From Mageeibacillus sp. UBA1212 (GTDB lineage Bacteria; Bacillota; Clostridia; UBA1212), in assembly GCA_002309655.1 (NCBI GenBank), contig DBXM01000028.1, positions 1 to 61,950 of the forward strand: 61,950 bases of DNA, written 5' to 3'. Below, one piece after another: positions 33,383-41,671 of this stretch. Numbering within the stretch: the first letter of the stretch is position 1; each line of letters begins with the position of its first letter. The notes beneath the pieces were generated by a model, which made no database searches, was not told the DNA's origin, and saw only the letters and a program-made list of their open reading frames with translations. Both the position numbers and the translations under genes were made by a program.

Positions 33383-33972
33383 TTCCTGCCGCTCCCCACG
33401 AGCCTGCCGAGGGCTCTGTTTGTGTACAGAACGTAGATCGCCGCCGTCTCGACGACCGCCTCACCCACCGTAATTGCGTTGCGCGTGAGGATGAAGAGCG
33501 GGAACTCGTTCGTGAATTTGCCGTAAAAATAGGCAAGAAGCAGCGTCATCATTATTCCCTGGGTGATTACCTTCGTGAGCACTGTCGACGCCGCGATGCC
33601 GGGAATCATCCGGAGCGACTTTTTGTCTGTGCCGCAGCCGCCCTGCCCCACGCGGAACAGTTTGAAGAAGAACCACGGCAGAATGCCGCACACCGCGGCC
33701 GGTATCGTAAGCGCCGGATTCCAGCCGGTCGACATTATCGCGCCGAGAATGTCCGCCGCCGCACCCGTGAACATGCCGAGCACCGGGCCGAACCACACGC
33801 TCGCCAGCATAACGGGAAGCCGTCCGAATCCGATTCTGATCGTGTCGCCGATTCCGATACTCGCGTACCGGGTCAGCACGATTGAAAGCGCGACAAGCAC
33901 CGCGCAGAAGACCCAGTTTTTCCAGTCGGCAAGGTTTCTGAAAGCCCTGCCGGCGTCTCTCTTCTCTTCCAT
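33379..33972 (-). CDS. folT: Folate ECF transporter S component (FolT)
   Basis: A 197-aa membrane protein with about six helices, the substrate-binding subunit of an energy-coupling-factor transporter. The segment IRIGFGRLPVMLASVWFGPV and the following GMFTGAAADILGAI match the folate family of S components. The ATPase and T subunits are not in the window and are presumably shared. The gene overlaps folC by four bases (ATGA), so uptake and polyglutamylation are coupled. AAGGAG before the ATG lies inside a terminator-like hairpin, and a probable folate riboswitch precedes it. Confidence 0.9.
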   Translation of the reverse strand: MEEKRDAGRAFRNLADWKNWVFCAVLVALSIVLTRYASIGIGDTIRIGFGRLPVMLASVWFGPVLGMFTGAAADILGAIMSTGWNPALTIPAAVCGILPWFFFKLFRVGQGGCGTDKKSLRMIPGIAASTVLTKVITQGIMMTLLLAYFYGKFTNEFPLFILTRNAITVGEAVVETAAIYVLYTNRALGRLVGSGRK

Positions 33973-33978
33973 AAAAAA

Positions 33979-34010
33979 AGCTCCTTTTCACAAAAAATCA
34001 TGAAAAGAGC
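33979..34010 (-). terminator. Leader hairpin covering the folT ribosome site
   Basis: On the minus strand GCTCTTTTCA pairs with TGAAAAGGAGC, followed by seven T and then the folT ATG. The stem contains the AAGGAG Shine-Dalgarno, so folding could stop either transcription or translation. Confidence 0.7.
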
Positions 34011-34033
34011 ATCATCTGTGTAACAAAAACGTT

Positions 34034-34189
34034 TACAGCGGATGAAGCGCCTTCCGCCCGGAACGCCGCCTGCCGCCGCCCGCGCAGCTTTATACCGGTT
34101 GCGCGTTATCTTTTGCGGTGGCACCGCTTCCGTCGCCTTACCGGGCAATACTCCCATCCCGGCCGGCGGCAAAAAGGCACCTGCTCTGT
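34034..34189 (-). promoter_or_regulatory. Probable tetrahydrofolate riboswitch (THF class) upstream of folT
   Basis: The minus-strand leader shows the ends of a THF-type aptamer: ACAGAGCAGGTGCC at the 5' end and GCGCTTCATCCGCTGT at the 3' end (compare GAGUAG and GCAUCCGCU). Between them lie GGGATGGGAG and GACGGAAGC, like the GAUGGGA and ACGAAGC segments of the family. ACAG pairs with CTGT, and GGTGCC...GCCGCC pairs with GGCGGAAGGCGCT. Extra hairpins (GCGGTGCCACCGC and CGCGCA...TGCGCG) make it about 156 nt, longer than usual. The position before folT-folC supports the call. A covariance-model search would decide. Confidence 0.5.
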
Positions 34190-34200
34190 TTTTATTGTGC

Positions 34201-34254
34201 GGCCCGCCTCCTCCCCTCCTTTAAATCACTAAGGTAAGAACAGGAGGCGGGCAA
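34201..34254. other. Long GC hairpin between structured element copy 2 and the folT leader
   Basis: GCCCGCCTCCT (34203-34213) pairs with AGGAGGCGGGC (34243-34253), an 11-bp perfect stem around a 29-base loop. No U-run follows on either strand, so a standard terminator is not obvious. Confidence 0.5.
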
Positions 34255-34268
34255 CTGAATTATCAACT

Positions 34269-34630
34269 AAGGAAGCGCTGATTTAGTAGCTATTTTTGCG
34301 TGCGCGACCCCGAAGCTGCCGCACTTTGCATCGCGTCCCTCACTTGACTGGGCAAAGCCCAGAATCGTTCATGCCGCCGATGCAAAGCTGCGGCGACGTT
34401 TATAAGGTAGAATCGCGTGCGTCTCGCGCGAGGGCGACTTTTAGCGCCAGCTAAACTGGAGACCAAGCGGAGACGCATGCGGGTCCGCGCAAAGCAAGCG
34501 GCAGCAATTGTCGCAAGACACCTTGTTCTTACGAGTCGGCCTGAATAAATGAACTGCGTTCAAATACGCTAATACGTAGTTCAACTACGCTTCGCCGCTT
34601 GCGTAAAGAGCACTAAATCAGTGCTTCCTT
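34269..34630. repeat. Structured intergenic element, copy 2 (downstream of ackA), with expanded arm
   Basis: A 362-base copy. Ends AAGGAAGCGCTGATTTAGT and ACTAAATCAGTGCTTCCTT form an almost perfect inverted repeat. The TGCGCG/CGCGCA arm carries about 150 extra bases with their own stems: GCCGCA-TTTGCATCG with CGATGCAAAG-TGCGGC, CTGGGCAAAGCCCAG, and CGTGCGTCTC with GAGACGCATG. The conserved core GCAGCAATTGTCGCAAGACA is present. It overlaps the ackA stop codon by one base. Confidence 0.8.
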
Positions 34631-35823
34631 CAAACACCGGCGAGGCGCTTCGTCTCGCGCGCGATGGCCAGTTCCTCGTTGGTCGGGATCACGAGAATCT
34701 TAATTCTCGAGTCGTAGGCCGAGAGGTCAGCCTCAACGCCGCGGATGTTGTTCTTGGAGACGTCCATCTTGATGCCGAGGAAGTCCATGTCCTCGCATAC
34801 CTTTTCACGGGTGTATTTGTCGTTCTCGCCGACGCCCGCGGTGAATACTATCGCGTCGGCGCCGTTCATTGCAGCAATATACTCGCCGATGTAGGCCTTG
34901 ATCCTGTACACGAACATGTCGCGTGCAAGAATCGACCTTCTGTCGCCCTCTTCTGCCGCCGCCCAGACGTCGCGTGTGTCAGCGCTGACGCCGCTGATGC
35001 CGAGCACGCCGGATTTCTTGTTCATGACCGTGTCGATTTCCTTGGTGGTGTATCCGAGGTTGACCAGGTAGGTCACGACCGCCGGGTCGAGCTTGCCGCA
35101 CCTGGTGCCCATTACGAGGCCGTCAAGGGGCGTGAATCCCATCGAGGTGTCGATGCAGCGACCGTTCTTGACCGCCGCGATGCTGGCGCCGCTGCCGATG
35201 TGGAGCGTGATGATCTTGAGCTCTTCGAGGGGCTTTCCGAGCATTTCAGCGGCTCTCTCTGCCACGAATTTGTGGGAAGTTCCGTGGAAACCATACTTTC
35301 TCAGGCGGTATTTCTCGTAAAACTCGTACGGGAGCGCGTACATGTAGGCTTTTTCGGGCATCGTTTGATGGAAGGCCGTGTCGAAAACGCCGACCTGCGG
35401 GACGCCGGGCATTGCCGCCGTGACCGCCTTGATGCCGATGATGTTCGGGGGATTGTGGAGCGGCGCGAGAGGCGTGCACTCGTCGAGGGCCTTCATAACG
35501 TCGTCCGTGATCGGCACCGAGCAGGCAAACTTTTCGCCGCCGTGAACCACTCTGTGGCCGACAGCCGAGATCTCGCCCAGGTCTTTGATGACGCCGATTT
35601 CCTTGTCGGTAAGCGCCTTGATGACCTCGCGGATCGCCACCTCGTGGTTGGGCAGGTCGACCTTGATAACGACTCTGCTTCTGCCGCCGGGAATGTGATT
35701 GAGCACGGATTCGTTGATGCCGATGCGCTCGCAAAGACCCTTCGCGAGGACCTCTTCGGTCTCCATGTCGATCAGCTGATACTTGAGCGACGAACTGCCG
35801 CAGTTGATTACCAGTACTTTCAT
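34630..35823 (-). CDS. ackA: Acetate kinase
   Basis: A 397-aa kinase of the acetate/sugar-kinase superfamily converting acetyl phosphate and ADP to acetate and ATP. Signatures are the N-terminal VLVINCGSSSLKYQLID, VFDTAFHQTMPEKAYMYALP, KYGFHGTSHKFVAERAAEML and the late FTAGVGENDKYTR. Length is exact for the family. GAGG precedes the ATG. It is 92 bases downstream of pta in the same direction; together they give substrate-level ATP and acetate from acetyl-CoA. Confidence 0.98.
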   Translation of the reverse strand: MKVLVINCGSSSLKYQLIDMETEEVLAKGLCERIGINESVLNHIPGGRSRVVIKVDLPNHEVAIREVIKALTDKEIGVIKDLGEISAVGHRVVHGGEKFACSVPITDDVMKALDECTPLAPLHNPPNIIGIKAVTAAMPGVPQVGVFDTAFHQTMPEKAYMYALPYEFYEKYRLRKYGFHGTSHKFVAERAAEMLGKPLEELKIITLHIGSGASIAAVKNGRCIDTSMGFTPLDGLVMGTRCGKLDPAVVTYLVNLGYTTKEIDTVMNKKSGVLGISGVSADTRDVWAAAEEGDRRSILARDMFVYRIKAYIGEYIAAMNGADAIVFTAGVGENDKYTREKVCEDMDFLGIKMDVSKNNIRGVEADLSAYDSRIKILVIPTNEELAIARETKRLAGV

Positions 35824-35915
35824 TCTTTACCTCTTTCCGTTGAAATAGTGCTTTTTATTCGTGAATTAAGCCTGTTCGTGAATTATGACCGGCCGTGTGC
35901 CGCGCGTTAAAGCGG

Positions 35916-36905
35916 TCACTGCTGCGCCTGAACCGACGTGATAGCCACGACGCCGACGATATCCTCAGCCGCGCAGCCTCTCGACAGATCGTTGACGGGT
36001 CTCGCCACGCCCTGAAGAATAGGTCCGTACGCCTCGGCCTTCGCGAGCCTTTGGGTGAGCTTGTAGGCGATGTTTCCGCAGTTGAGGTCCGGGAAAATAA
36101 GAACGTTCGCCTTGCCAGCTACAGGGCTGCCCGGGGCCTTGGAAGCGCCGACCTTCGGAACGAGGGCCGCGTCGCCCTGGAGCTCGCCGTCCAGAACCAG
36201 CTCGGGGGCCTTCTCTTTCGCGAGTCTCGTTGCCTCGATAACCTTCTCGGTGAGTTCGCTGTGAGCGCTGCCGTACGTCGAATAAGAGAGCATCGCCACG
36301 ATCGGTTCACGCTCGATGAGCTGCTTGAACGAGTGCGCAGACTCGATAGCGATCTCGGAAAGCGCGTCTGCGTCGGGATTCTCGACAAGACCGGAGTCGC
36401 CGTACACGAATGCGCCGTCGGCGCCGTATTCGCAGTCCGGAACCACCATCACGAAGAAAGCGGAGACCATTTTGGTGCCCGGTTTGGTCTTGAGAATCTG
36501 AAGCGCAGGTCTCACAGTGTCCGCGGTGGAGTGCGCAGCGCCGGAAACCATTCCGTCCGCCTCGCCCATTTTCACCATCATCGTCGCGAAGTACACGTAG
36601 TCGTGCATCGTCTTCTCAGCCTTCTCAGGAGTCATGCCCTTGTTCTTCCTGAGCTCGTAGAACGCCTCGACGTACTCGTCGAATCTCTCGTACCCCTCGG
36701 GGTTCACGATTCTGCACTTGGAAATGTCCAGCCCCTCGGCCAGAACGGCTATCTTCTCGGGGTCGCCGACAAGAATTACATTCGCGATGCCGCGCTCCTG
36801 GATCATGGCAGCCGCCTGAATGACTCTCAGATCCTCCGACTCGGGAAGAACAATCGTCTTCATGTCGGTCTTCGCTCTTTCACAGATTCTCTCCAAAAAA
36901 TTCAT
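35916..36905 (-). CDS. pta: Phosphate acetyltransferase
   Basis: A 329-aa short-form Pta without the N-terminal DRTGG regulatory domains, interconverting acetyl-CoA and acetyl phosphate. Markers are KTIVLPESEDLRVIQAA, MVKMGEADGMVSGAAHSTADTVRPALQ and the C-terminal IFPDLNCGNIAYKLTQRLA with GPILQGVARPVNDLSRGC. I chose the ATG at 36905 with AAGGCGG upstream; the frame extends to 37010 with no ribosome site. First gene of pta-ackA. Confidence 0.97.
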   Translation of the reverse strand: MNFLERICERAKTDMKTIVLPESEDLRVIQAAAMIQERGIANVILVGDPEKIAVLAEGLDISKCRIVNPEGYERFDEYVEAFYELRKNKGMTPEKAEKTMHDYVYFATMMVKMGEADGMVSGAAHSTADTVRPALQILKTKPGTKMVSAFFVMVVPDCEYGADGAFVYGDSGLVENPDADALSEIAIESAHSFKQLIEREPIVAMLSYSTYGSAHSELTEKVIEATRLAKEKAPELVLDGELQGDAALVPKVGASKAPGSPVAGKANVLIFPDLNCGNIAYKLTQRLAKAEAYGPILQGVARPVNDLSRGCAAEDIVGVVAITSVQAQQ

Positions 36906-37062
36906 CTTTTTTCCGCCTTTCGATAATGCCTTTTCGCGTGAACCCGCCCGTTTCCGGGACCGGCTCCGCCAACTGTCAATTTTACTCTTTTTCATAGCTT
37001 TTTTCAACACCGTTCGGTACTTTCGGACCGCTTAAATCGCCTCTAAATGCCCGCTGAAAATC

Positions 37063-37335
37063 TTATTTAAAAACGACTTCCAGACACGGATTTTCCTTCG
37101 CCGCGTCTTCGAGAACGCCCTTTAGCGCCTCGCCCTTTTCGCCGAGCTTTTCCGCGAATCTGTCAAAGCCGCGGATCACCAGCTTCGTGTCCCTGCCGAC
37201 GTCGCCGAGCAGGTCGTAAAGCGCGTCGAGATTCCTGCCGAACCACTCGGGAAAGCTGAGTTTTTTCGCGATAACGTCGTAAAACCCGGAAATGTCTTCG
37301 ATTTTCGCGCAGTTGATTCTGCGTATAACAGTCAT
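37063..37335 (-). CDS. Barstar-like ribonuclease inhibitor
   Basis: A 90-aa barstar-family protein (PF01337), predicted to bind and block the ribonuclease made by the gene just upstream. The helix with FPEWFGRNLDALYDLL matches the barstar region whose Asp and nearby residues plug the barnase active site. GGAGG precedes the ATG. It starts 15 bases after the ribonuclease gene on the same strand, so toxin and inhibitor come from one transcript. Confidence 0.93.
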   Translation of the reverse strand: MTVIRRINCAKIEDISGFYDVIAKKLSFPEWFGRNLDALYDLLGDVGRDTKLVIRGFDRFAEKLGEKGEALKGVLEDAAKENPCLEVVFK

Positions 37336-37350
37336 ATTTTCCGCCTCCTT

Positions 37351-37938
37351 TTAATAGAGCTTCGTGAACGTCTCGTAGTGGTCGTCCGTGTACCAGACGC
37401 TGCCGTCGTTTCCGAAAACGATACGCTTCGCGCCGCGCTCTTTCGCGCCGTCCGTATCTATGTCGCACTCCTTGTACTTAACGCCTGTCGGCAGGCGCTT
37501 TTCCGCGTTGGAGAAGGTATCTCCGCCGATCGCCTTGCCGGGAGCGTATTTCTGAACGGAACCGCCGCTCCAGCCGAGGTCGCGCGCCTGATTCTTTGTT
37601 ATAAAGTTCTTCGGGAGCTTCCCGTACGTGTGGATGTAGAGCGCGACGCTGTCCTTGTCAAAGTACGAGCCGTTTTCGTCGATTTTGGTCGACGTTTCTC
37701 CGCCCTGGTCAGGCGTCTCCTTGGCTGCGTCCGTCTTTCCCGAATCGTTCCCTGCGTCGGTAACGATCGCCACGTCGGTCTGTTCCGCCGGCTGTCCCGT
37801 CAGCGCGCTGATGAATCCGCCGATTCCGCCCGGGTAGAACCTCCCGACGAAGAACAAAACCACCGCCACCGCTATCACCGCGAGAACGATCCACAGTATC
37901 TGCTTTGTATTTTTCTCGTTTTTCTTATTGTTTGCCAT
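37351..37938 (-). CDS. Barnase-family ribonuclease with N-terminal membrane anchor
   Basis: A 195-aa protein. Residues 13-32 form a transmembrane helix with no evident cleavage site, followed by a 60-residue low-complexity linker and a barnase-type microbial RNase domain (about 95-195). Catalytic residues are visible: Glu157 (KECDID, barnase Glu73), Arg168 and Arg172 (Arg83 and Arg87) and His187 (YTDDHYETF, His102). The orientation should place the RNase outside. GGAG precedes the ATG. Co-transcribed with the barstar gene. Secreted barnase is thought to scavenge RNA or attack competitors. Confidence 0.93.
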   Translation of the reverse strand: MANNKKNEKNTKQILWIVLAVIAVAVVLFFVGRFYPGGIGGFISALTGQPAEQTDVAIVTDAGNDSGKTDAAKETPDQGGETSTKIDENGSYFDKDSVALYIHTYGKLPKNFITKNQARDLGWSGGSVQKYAPGKAIGGDTFSNAEKRLPTGVKYKECDIDTDGAKERGAKRIVFGNDGSVWYTDDHYETFTKLY

Positions 37939-38044
37939 TTTTCCGGCTCCTTCCGCAAAAAATGAATGTCAGTGCAAAATGTGAATGTATTTCAGGAATA
38001 AACTCGCGGCTCCGGGCCGGCGTTCCTTATTCATCGTTGCATGT

Positions 38045-38800
38045 TTATATAACTATTCCTCCGTTCGGGCTGATAACCTGCCCCGTTATAAACGAGGAAG
38101 CCGCCGAACACAGAAAATATACGGTTTCCGCCACGTCTTCCGGCGTTCCTATCCTGCCGAGAGGCGTTTCGTCGGCCAGTGCGCTCATGTCCTCGGGCGA
38201 CAGGTGTGAATTCATATCCGTGTCGATGACGCCGGGGGCGACGCAGTTCACGTTGATTCCCGCGGGGCCGACCTCCTTGGCCAGCGCCTTCGTGAACCCG
38301 ATCACCGCCGCCTTCGAGGCCGAGTAGCACGTCTCACACGAAGCGCCGGAAATTCCCCAAATCGAGGAGATATTCACGATTCTTCCGTAGCCTCGCCTGA
38401 TCATATAAGGCAGCGCCAGCTTCGTGCACATGAAGACCGCGTCGACGTTGACCGCGAAAGTCCTCCGCCAGTCCGCGTAGCTCAAATCCTGCAGAAGCTC
38501 CTGGCTCCCGATGCCGGCGTTGTTGACAAGAACGTCCACCGGCCCGATTTCCTCGCGAATCTCCGCGAACATCTCGACGATCTCGCCCGGTTCATCAAAA
38601 TCCGCTCTGAAAATGCGCACGATTCCGGTTCCGGTCGACTCCATCAGCTCGTCGGCCAGTTCCTCGGCCTTTTCGCGGTTGCGGGCGTAGTGGATCGCGA
38701 CGTTGTAGCCGGCGTCGAAAAACCGCCTGACGATTGCGGCGCCGATTCCGCCTGTTCCGCCTGTCACGAGCACGTTCGGTTTGTTGTTTCGGGCGTTCAT
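38045..38800 (-). CDS. Short-chain dehydrogenase/reductase (FabG-like)
   Basis: A 251-aa classical SDR. The cofactor loop is VTGGTGGIGAAIVRRF, the NNAGIG motif is present, and the catalytic Ser/Tyr/Lys appear as NISSIWG and CYSASKAAVIG. It ends GQVISPNGGIVI, the usual FabG-type C-terminus. The residue after the second strand (ARNREKAEEL with Arg) suggests NADPH. The reaction is probably 3-oxoacyl-ACP or another keto reduction; substrate unknown. GGAGG precedes the ATG at 38800. Confidence 0.9.
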   Translation of the reverse strand: MNARNNKPNVLVTGGTGGIGAAIVRRFFDAGYNVAIHYARNREKAEELADELMESTGTGIVRIFRADFDEPGEIVEMFAEIREEIGPVDVLVNNAGIGSQELLQDLSYADWRRTFAVNVDAVFMCTKLALPYMIRRGYGRIVNISSIWGISGASCETCYSASKAAVIGFTKALAKEVGPAGINVNCVAPGVIDTDMNSHLSPEDMSALADETPLGRIGTPEDVAETVYFLCSAASSFITGQVISPNGGIVI

Positions 38801-39023
38801 GTTTCCTCCGTGAATCTTTTTTGCGGCGTGAATTCCGTCCGCTCTCAAGGTCTCTGCGCGCCCCGATTTTTAGGTAAATCCGCCGGCCCGCATTTGCCCA
38901 GTTTATTTTACCACATTCTTGAAGCGATTTCGATAAGAAAAATGAATTTGCGCGCGATATTTGTCCGGGTTTGCTGGCTTAATTTGCGGCTTTTTCCGGA
39001 AATTTTCCGGGAAATAACGGCGG

Positions 39024-39052
39024 TTGACCGCTTCGCTCCGAAATGCTACAAT
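39024..39052 (+). promoter_or_regulatory. Promoter of the GNAT gene at 39098
   Basis: TTGACC (39024-39029), 17-base spacer, TACAAT (39047-39052). The rest of the gap between 38801 and 39097 shows no other feature. Confidence 0.7.
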
Positions 39053-39097
39053 TTCCGTCGTAAACAAGGAGCATTTTTGATTCACGGAGGCGCAGGA

Positions 39098-39658
39098 ATG
39101 GAACAGCTGAAAATGATCATCTTCGAGCGCGGGCTGGAAAGCCGTCCTCTCCCGGAAGGATTCAGGTTCGAGAATTATACCGAAAACAAGGCAAATATCG
39201 ACAGGTGGAACGCGATAATCGCGTCCGATACTCCGGTAAGCGAGCCGGCGGAGGCTTTTTTTGACGCGGTGATCAGGAAGCGGCCGGGACTCGTTCCCGA
39301 ACGCGATCTGTTCTTCATCACGGATTTAAGCGGGCGTGCGCTCGCCACCTCAGCGGCGGTCACGAACCCGGACGGAACAGGCTACGTTCACATGTTCTGG
39401 TCGGTTCCCGAAGCGCGCGGTCATGGACTCGGGAAGCCTCTGCTCACCGAAACATTGGACAGGCTGGCCGCGAGAGGGTCATTTCCCGCCACGCTGACCA
39501 CCGACGACTTCAGGCTACCGGCCATCAAAACCTACCTCAGGTTCGGCTTCGTGCCGGTCATCTCGCCCGAACCGGAAAACGACTACGTGAACCGGTGGCG
39601 CGCCATTTTCGAAAAGCTCGGTGTAGACCCGGAAAGCGTCAAAGCTGTTTACGAATAA
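39098..39658 (+). CDS. GNAT family acetyltransferase
   Basis: A 186-aa GNAT protein with motif A as WSVPEARGHGLGKPLLTETLDRL and motif B as the TDDFRLPAIKTYLRFGFVP region. It resembles uncharacterised GNAT enzymes with an N-terminal extension of about 90 residues. Substrate unknown. The ATG at 39098 has GGAGG seven bases upstream. One of few plus-strand genes. Confidence 0.86.
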   Translation: MEQLKMIIFERGLESRPLPEGFRFENYTENKANIDRWNAIIASDTPVSEPAEAFFDAVIRKRPGLVPERDLFFITDLSGRALATSAAVTNPDGTGYVHMFWSVPEARGHGLGKPLLTETLDRLAARGSFPATLTTDDFRLPAIKTYLRFGFVPVISPEPENDYVNRWRAIFEKLGVDPESVKAVYE

Positions 39659-39659
39659 A

Positions 39660-39725
39660 AAGCGGCCGCCCCTTTTATCGACATCGTTTGATTGATGCCT
39701 GCTTTTAAAGGGGGCGGCCTTATTT
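39660..39725. terminator. Bidirectional terminator between GNAT and rdgB
   Basis: GGCCGCCCCTTTTA pairs with TAAAGGGGGCGGCC over a 28-base loop; a U-run follows on the minus strand (CTTTTTATT) and TATTTT on the plus strand. Confidence 0.8.
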
Positions 39726-39746
39726 TGTGGATTTGTCTAAAATTTA

Positions 39747-40373
39747 TTATTCTCCGGCGTCCTTTTTAATGATTTCCGCCGCTTTTCTCAGCGCCTGTCC
39801 GCGGTGGCTCATTCCGTTGCGGGTCTCAGGGTCGAGCTCCGCGAAGGTCTTCCCGAGGGCGTCAATATAGAAGAACGGGTCATATCCGAAGCCGTCGCTG
39901 CCGCGCGGTTCGTCAATCACTCTGCCGTCGACTCTTCCCGCCGCGCTGACCGAAAACCCGTCCGGTTTGATGACGGTTATTACGCAGGTGTAGTGGGCCG
40001 ACCTGTCGCAGTCGCCGAGTTTTTTCAGCTCAGCAATAAGCTTCCGGTTGTTCTCGGAATCAGGCGCGTGGGTGCCCGCGTACCGGGCCGAATGAACCCC
40101 CGGCGCCCCCCCAAGCGCGTCGACGCTTATTCCCGAGTCGTCGGCAATCACGTAATAATTCCCGCCCTCGCCTTTTTCCTCCAGAAATTTCCGGACCGCG
40201 CGGGCCTTTATAAGGCTGTTCCCGTAGAACGTGTCCGCGTCCTCGGGCGGGTAGCCGGCAAAGCCGAGCTCCTTCGCGGTATAGATCAGAACGTCGGTGC
40301 CCAGGGAGCAGAAAATCTCGCCGAACTGTCTCAGTTTATTTTTGTTTTCCGATGCGATGCAGATTCGAATCAT
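39747..40373 (-). CDS. rdgB: XTP/dITP diphosphatase RdgB
   Basis: A 208-aa nucleotide-pool sanitising pyrophosphatase (Ham1/RdgB). Motifs are the N-terminal ASENKNKLRQFGEI, YVIADDSGISVDALGGAPGVHSARYAG, GSDGFGYDPFFYID and the C-terminal MSHRGQALRKA. AAGGTGG precedes the ATG at 40373. It follows lepB across a terminator. Confidence 0.96.
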   Translation of the reverse strand: MIRICIASENKNKLRQFGEIFCSLGTDVLIYTAKELGFAGYPPEDADTFYGNSLIKARAVRKFLEEKGEGGNYYVIADDSGISVDALGGAPGVHSARYAGTHAPDSENNRKLIAELKKLGDCDRSAHYTCVITVIKPDGFSVSAAGRVDGRVIDEPRGSDGFGYDPFFYIDALGKTFAELDPETRNGMSHRGQALRKAAEIIKKDAGE

Positions 40374-40404
40374 ATTTGCCACCTTTGGTTGCTTTTGCAA
40401 CGCT

Positions 40405-40457
40405 TTTTAAAATTTAGAGGGGGCCGCTTCCCTGAAATTGACCGGAAGCGGCCCCGC
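40405..40457 (-). terminator. Terminator of lepB
   Basis: GGGGCCGCTTCC and GGAAGCGGCCCC form a perfect 12-bp stem; on the minus strand CTCTAAATTTT follows. Confidence 0.75.
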
Positions 40458-40468
40458 CCTTATTTATA

Positions 40469-41617
40469 TTAATGGTTCCCGAGCACCTTTCCGAGGATGC
40501 AGTTGTACGGTCTGATTCCGAAATAGCGGCCGTCCGTACTGTGGTTCCTGTTGTCGCCCATCACGAACATGTGCTTTTCGGGCACGATCCAGCACCTGCC
40601 CTCCCAGCTGTCGTACTTTGGCACCTCGTTCGGGTTCACGTATGGTTCGTCGAGGGCCTCCCAGACCGTCCCGTCAAGCGGAAGGTTCGCAATCGCCTGC
40701 CAGAGTTCCATGTACCGCTGTCCGCCCTCGCTTGACGGATCCGCCGAGTATTTATCGTAGAGCGTTACAACCTCCGTGTACTCGCTGCCCAGGTCGGATA
40801 TTTTCGCCCGCCAGACCTTGCCGTCGTGAATCCGAATCGCGTCGCCCGCCACGCCGATCACGCGTTTTATATAGAAGTCATGCTCGTCCTCGTTCGTGAC
40901 CGTGGTCTTCTTGAAAAGCTTGACAATCGCGTTCGACTTGATTGCGTCGTTCCAGTCCTTCGCGAACGTTCTCTCGTCCCCGTGGCTGTCGAAAATGACC
41001 ACGTCACCGTGCTGCGGCGACCCGAATATGTACGGAAGTCTGCTCAGGAATACGGTCTGCCCGTCGTGGAACGTCTGCTTCATCGAACTTCCGACAACGT
41101 TGCTGATGCGGAAAATGTAAATGTTGATGAATATGGCGGCAACGAACGCAATCGCGAAGATTAGAATGTATGAAATGATTTCGTGAAGAACGTACAGTTT
41201 GTCGCCTTTTTTTGCGTGAACAAGCTGGCCAAGCCAGGTCTTCGGCTGCTCTTCCTCGTTTTCTTCCGAATCATCCTCTTCCGGTTCTTCGTCTTCTTCC
41301 GGTTCGTCCACGGTTTTACCTTTTCTTTTCCTGCTCGCAATCAGATTCATGATTTCCGAAAAGGTCTCGTCGTTGTCTACGTCGGCGTCGAGTCTCTCCT
41401 CGCCGTCGTCAAGCTCATCCCTGACCGTTCTTTCGGCGGCCGCGAGCCCTTTTTCGAGGTTGGAAATGACTTCGTCGCCAGCTTCTGCCGCCGCTGCCTC
41501 CGCCTCGTTCTTGGCGTCGAAAAAGCTGTCCTCCACCGCGGATTCGATATCCTCCTCGGTGAAGATCACTTCCGCCGGTTCTTCGGGATTGTTCCCGTTC
41601 ATAACATTTTCGTCCAT
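40469..41617 (-). CDS. lepB: Signal peptidase I with long acidic N-terminal extension
   Basis: A 382-aa protein. Residues 1-145 are a highly acidic, Ala/Glu/Asp-rich cytoplasmic region. A single transmembrane helix (about 148-168) follows, then the catalytic domain: Ser178 in VVGSSMKQT and the general base Lys251 in FYIKRVIGVAGD. MGDNRNHSTDGRYFG is box D/E. It cleaves signal peptides outside the membrane. Type I peptidases of Firmicutes usually have about 15-40 residues before the helix, so the extension is odd. An insertion (residues about 215-245 and 270-330) also makes the domain larger than average. AAGGG precedes the ATG. Confidence 0.94.
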   Translation of the reverse strand: MDENVMNGNNPEEPAEVIFTEEDIESAVEDSFFDAKNEAEAAAAEAGDEVISNLEKGLAAAERTVRDELDDGEERLDADVDNDETFSEIMNLIASRKRKGKTVDEPEEDEEPEEDDSEENEEEQPKTWLGQLVHAKKGDKLYVLHEIISYILIFAIAFVAAIFINIYIFRISNVVGSSMKQTFHDGQTVFLSRLPYIFGSPQHGDVVIFDSHGDERTFAKDWNDAIKSNAIVKLFKKTTVTNEDEHDFYIKRVIGVAGDAIRIHDGKVWRAKISDLGSEYTEVVTLYDKYSADPSSEGGQRYMELWQAIANLPLDGTVWEALDEPYVNPNEVPKYDSWEGRCWIVPEKHMFVMGDNRNHSTDGRYFGIRPYNCILGKVLGNH

Positions 41618-41671
41618 TTTTATTCCCTTCCGCGGCCCTCTGTCAGCGACCGCCGCTTCAATTCCATTAAT

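Noticed and set aside
34269..34630. Structured element copy 2 as part of the folT riboswitch leader
   Set aside because: Three other copies occur with no folate gene next to them, so it belongs to ackA's 3' side.
34621..35910. 429-codon plus-strand frame opposite ackA
   Set aside because: Antisense to a complete, highly conserved acetate kinase; no start signals.
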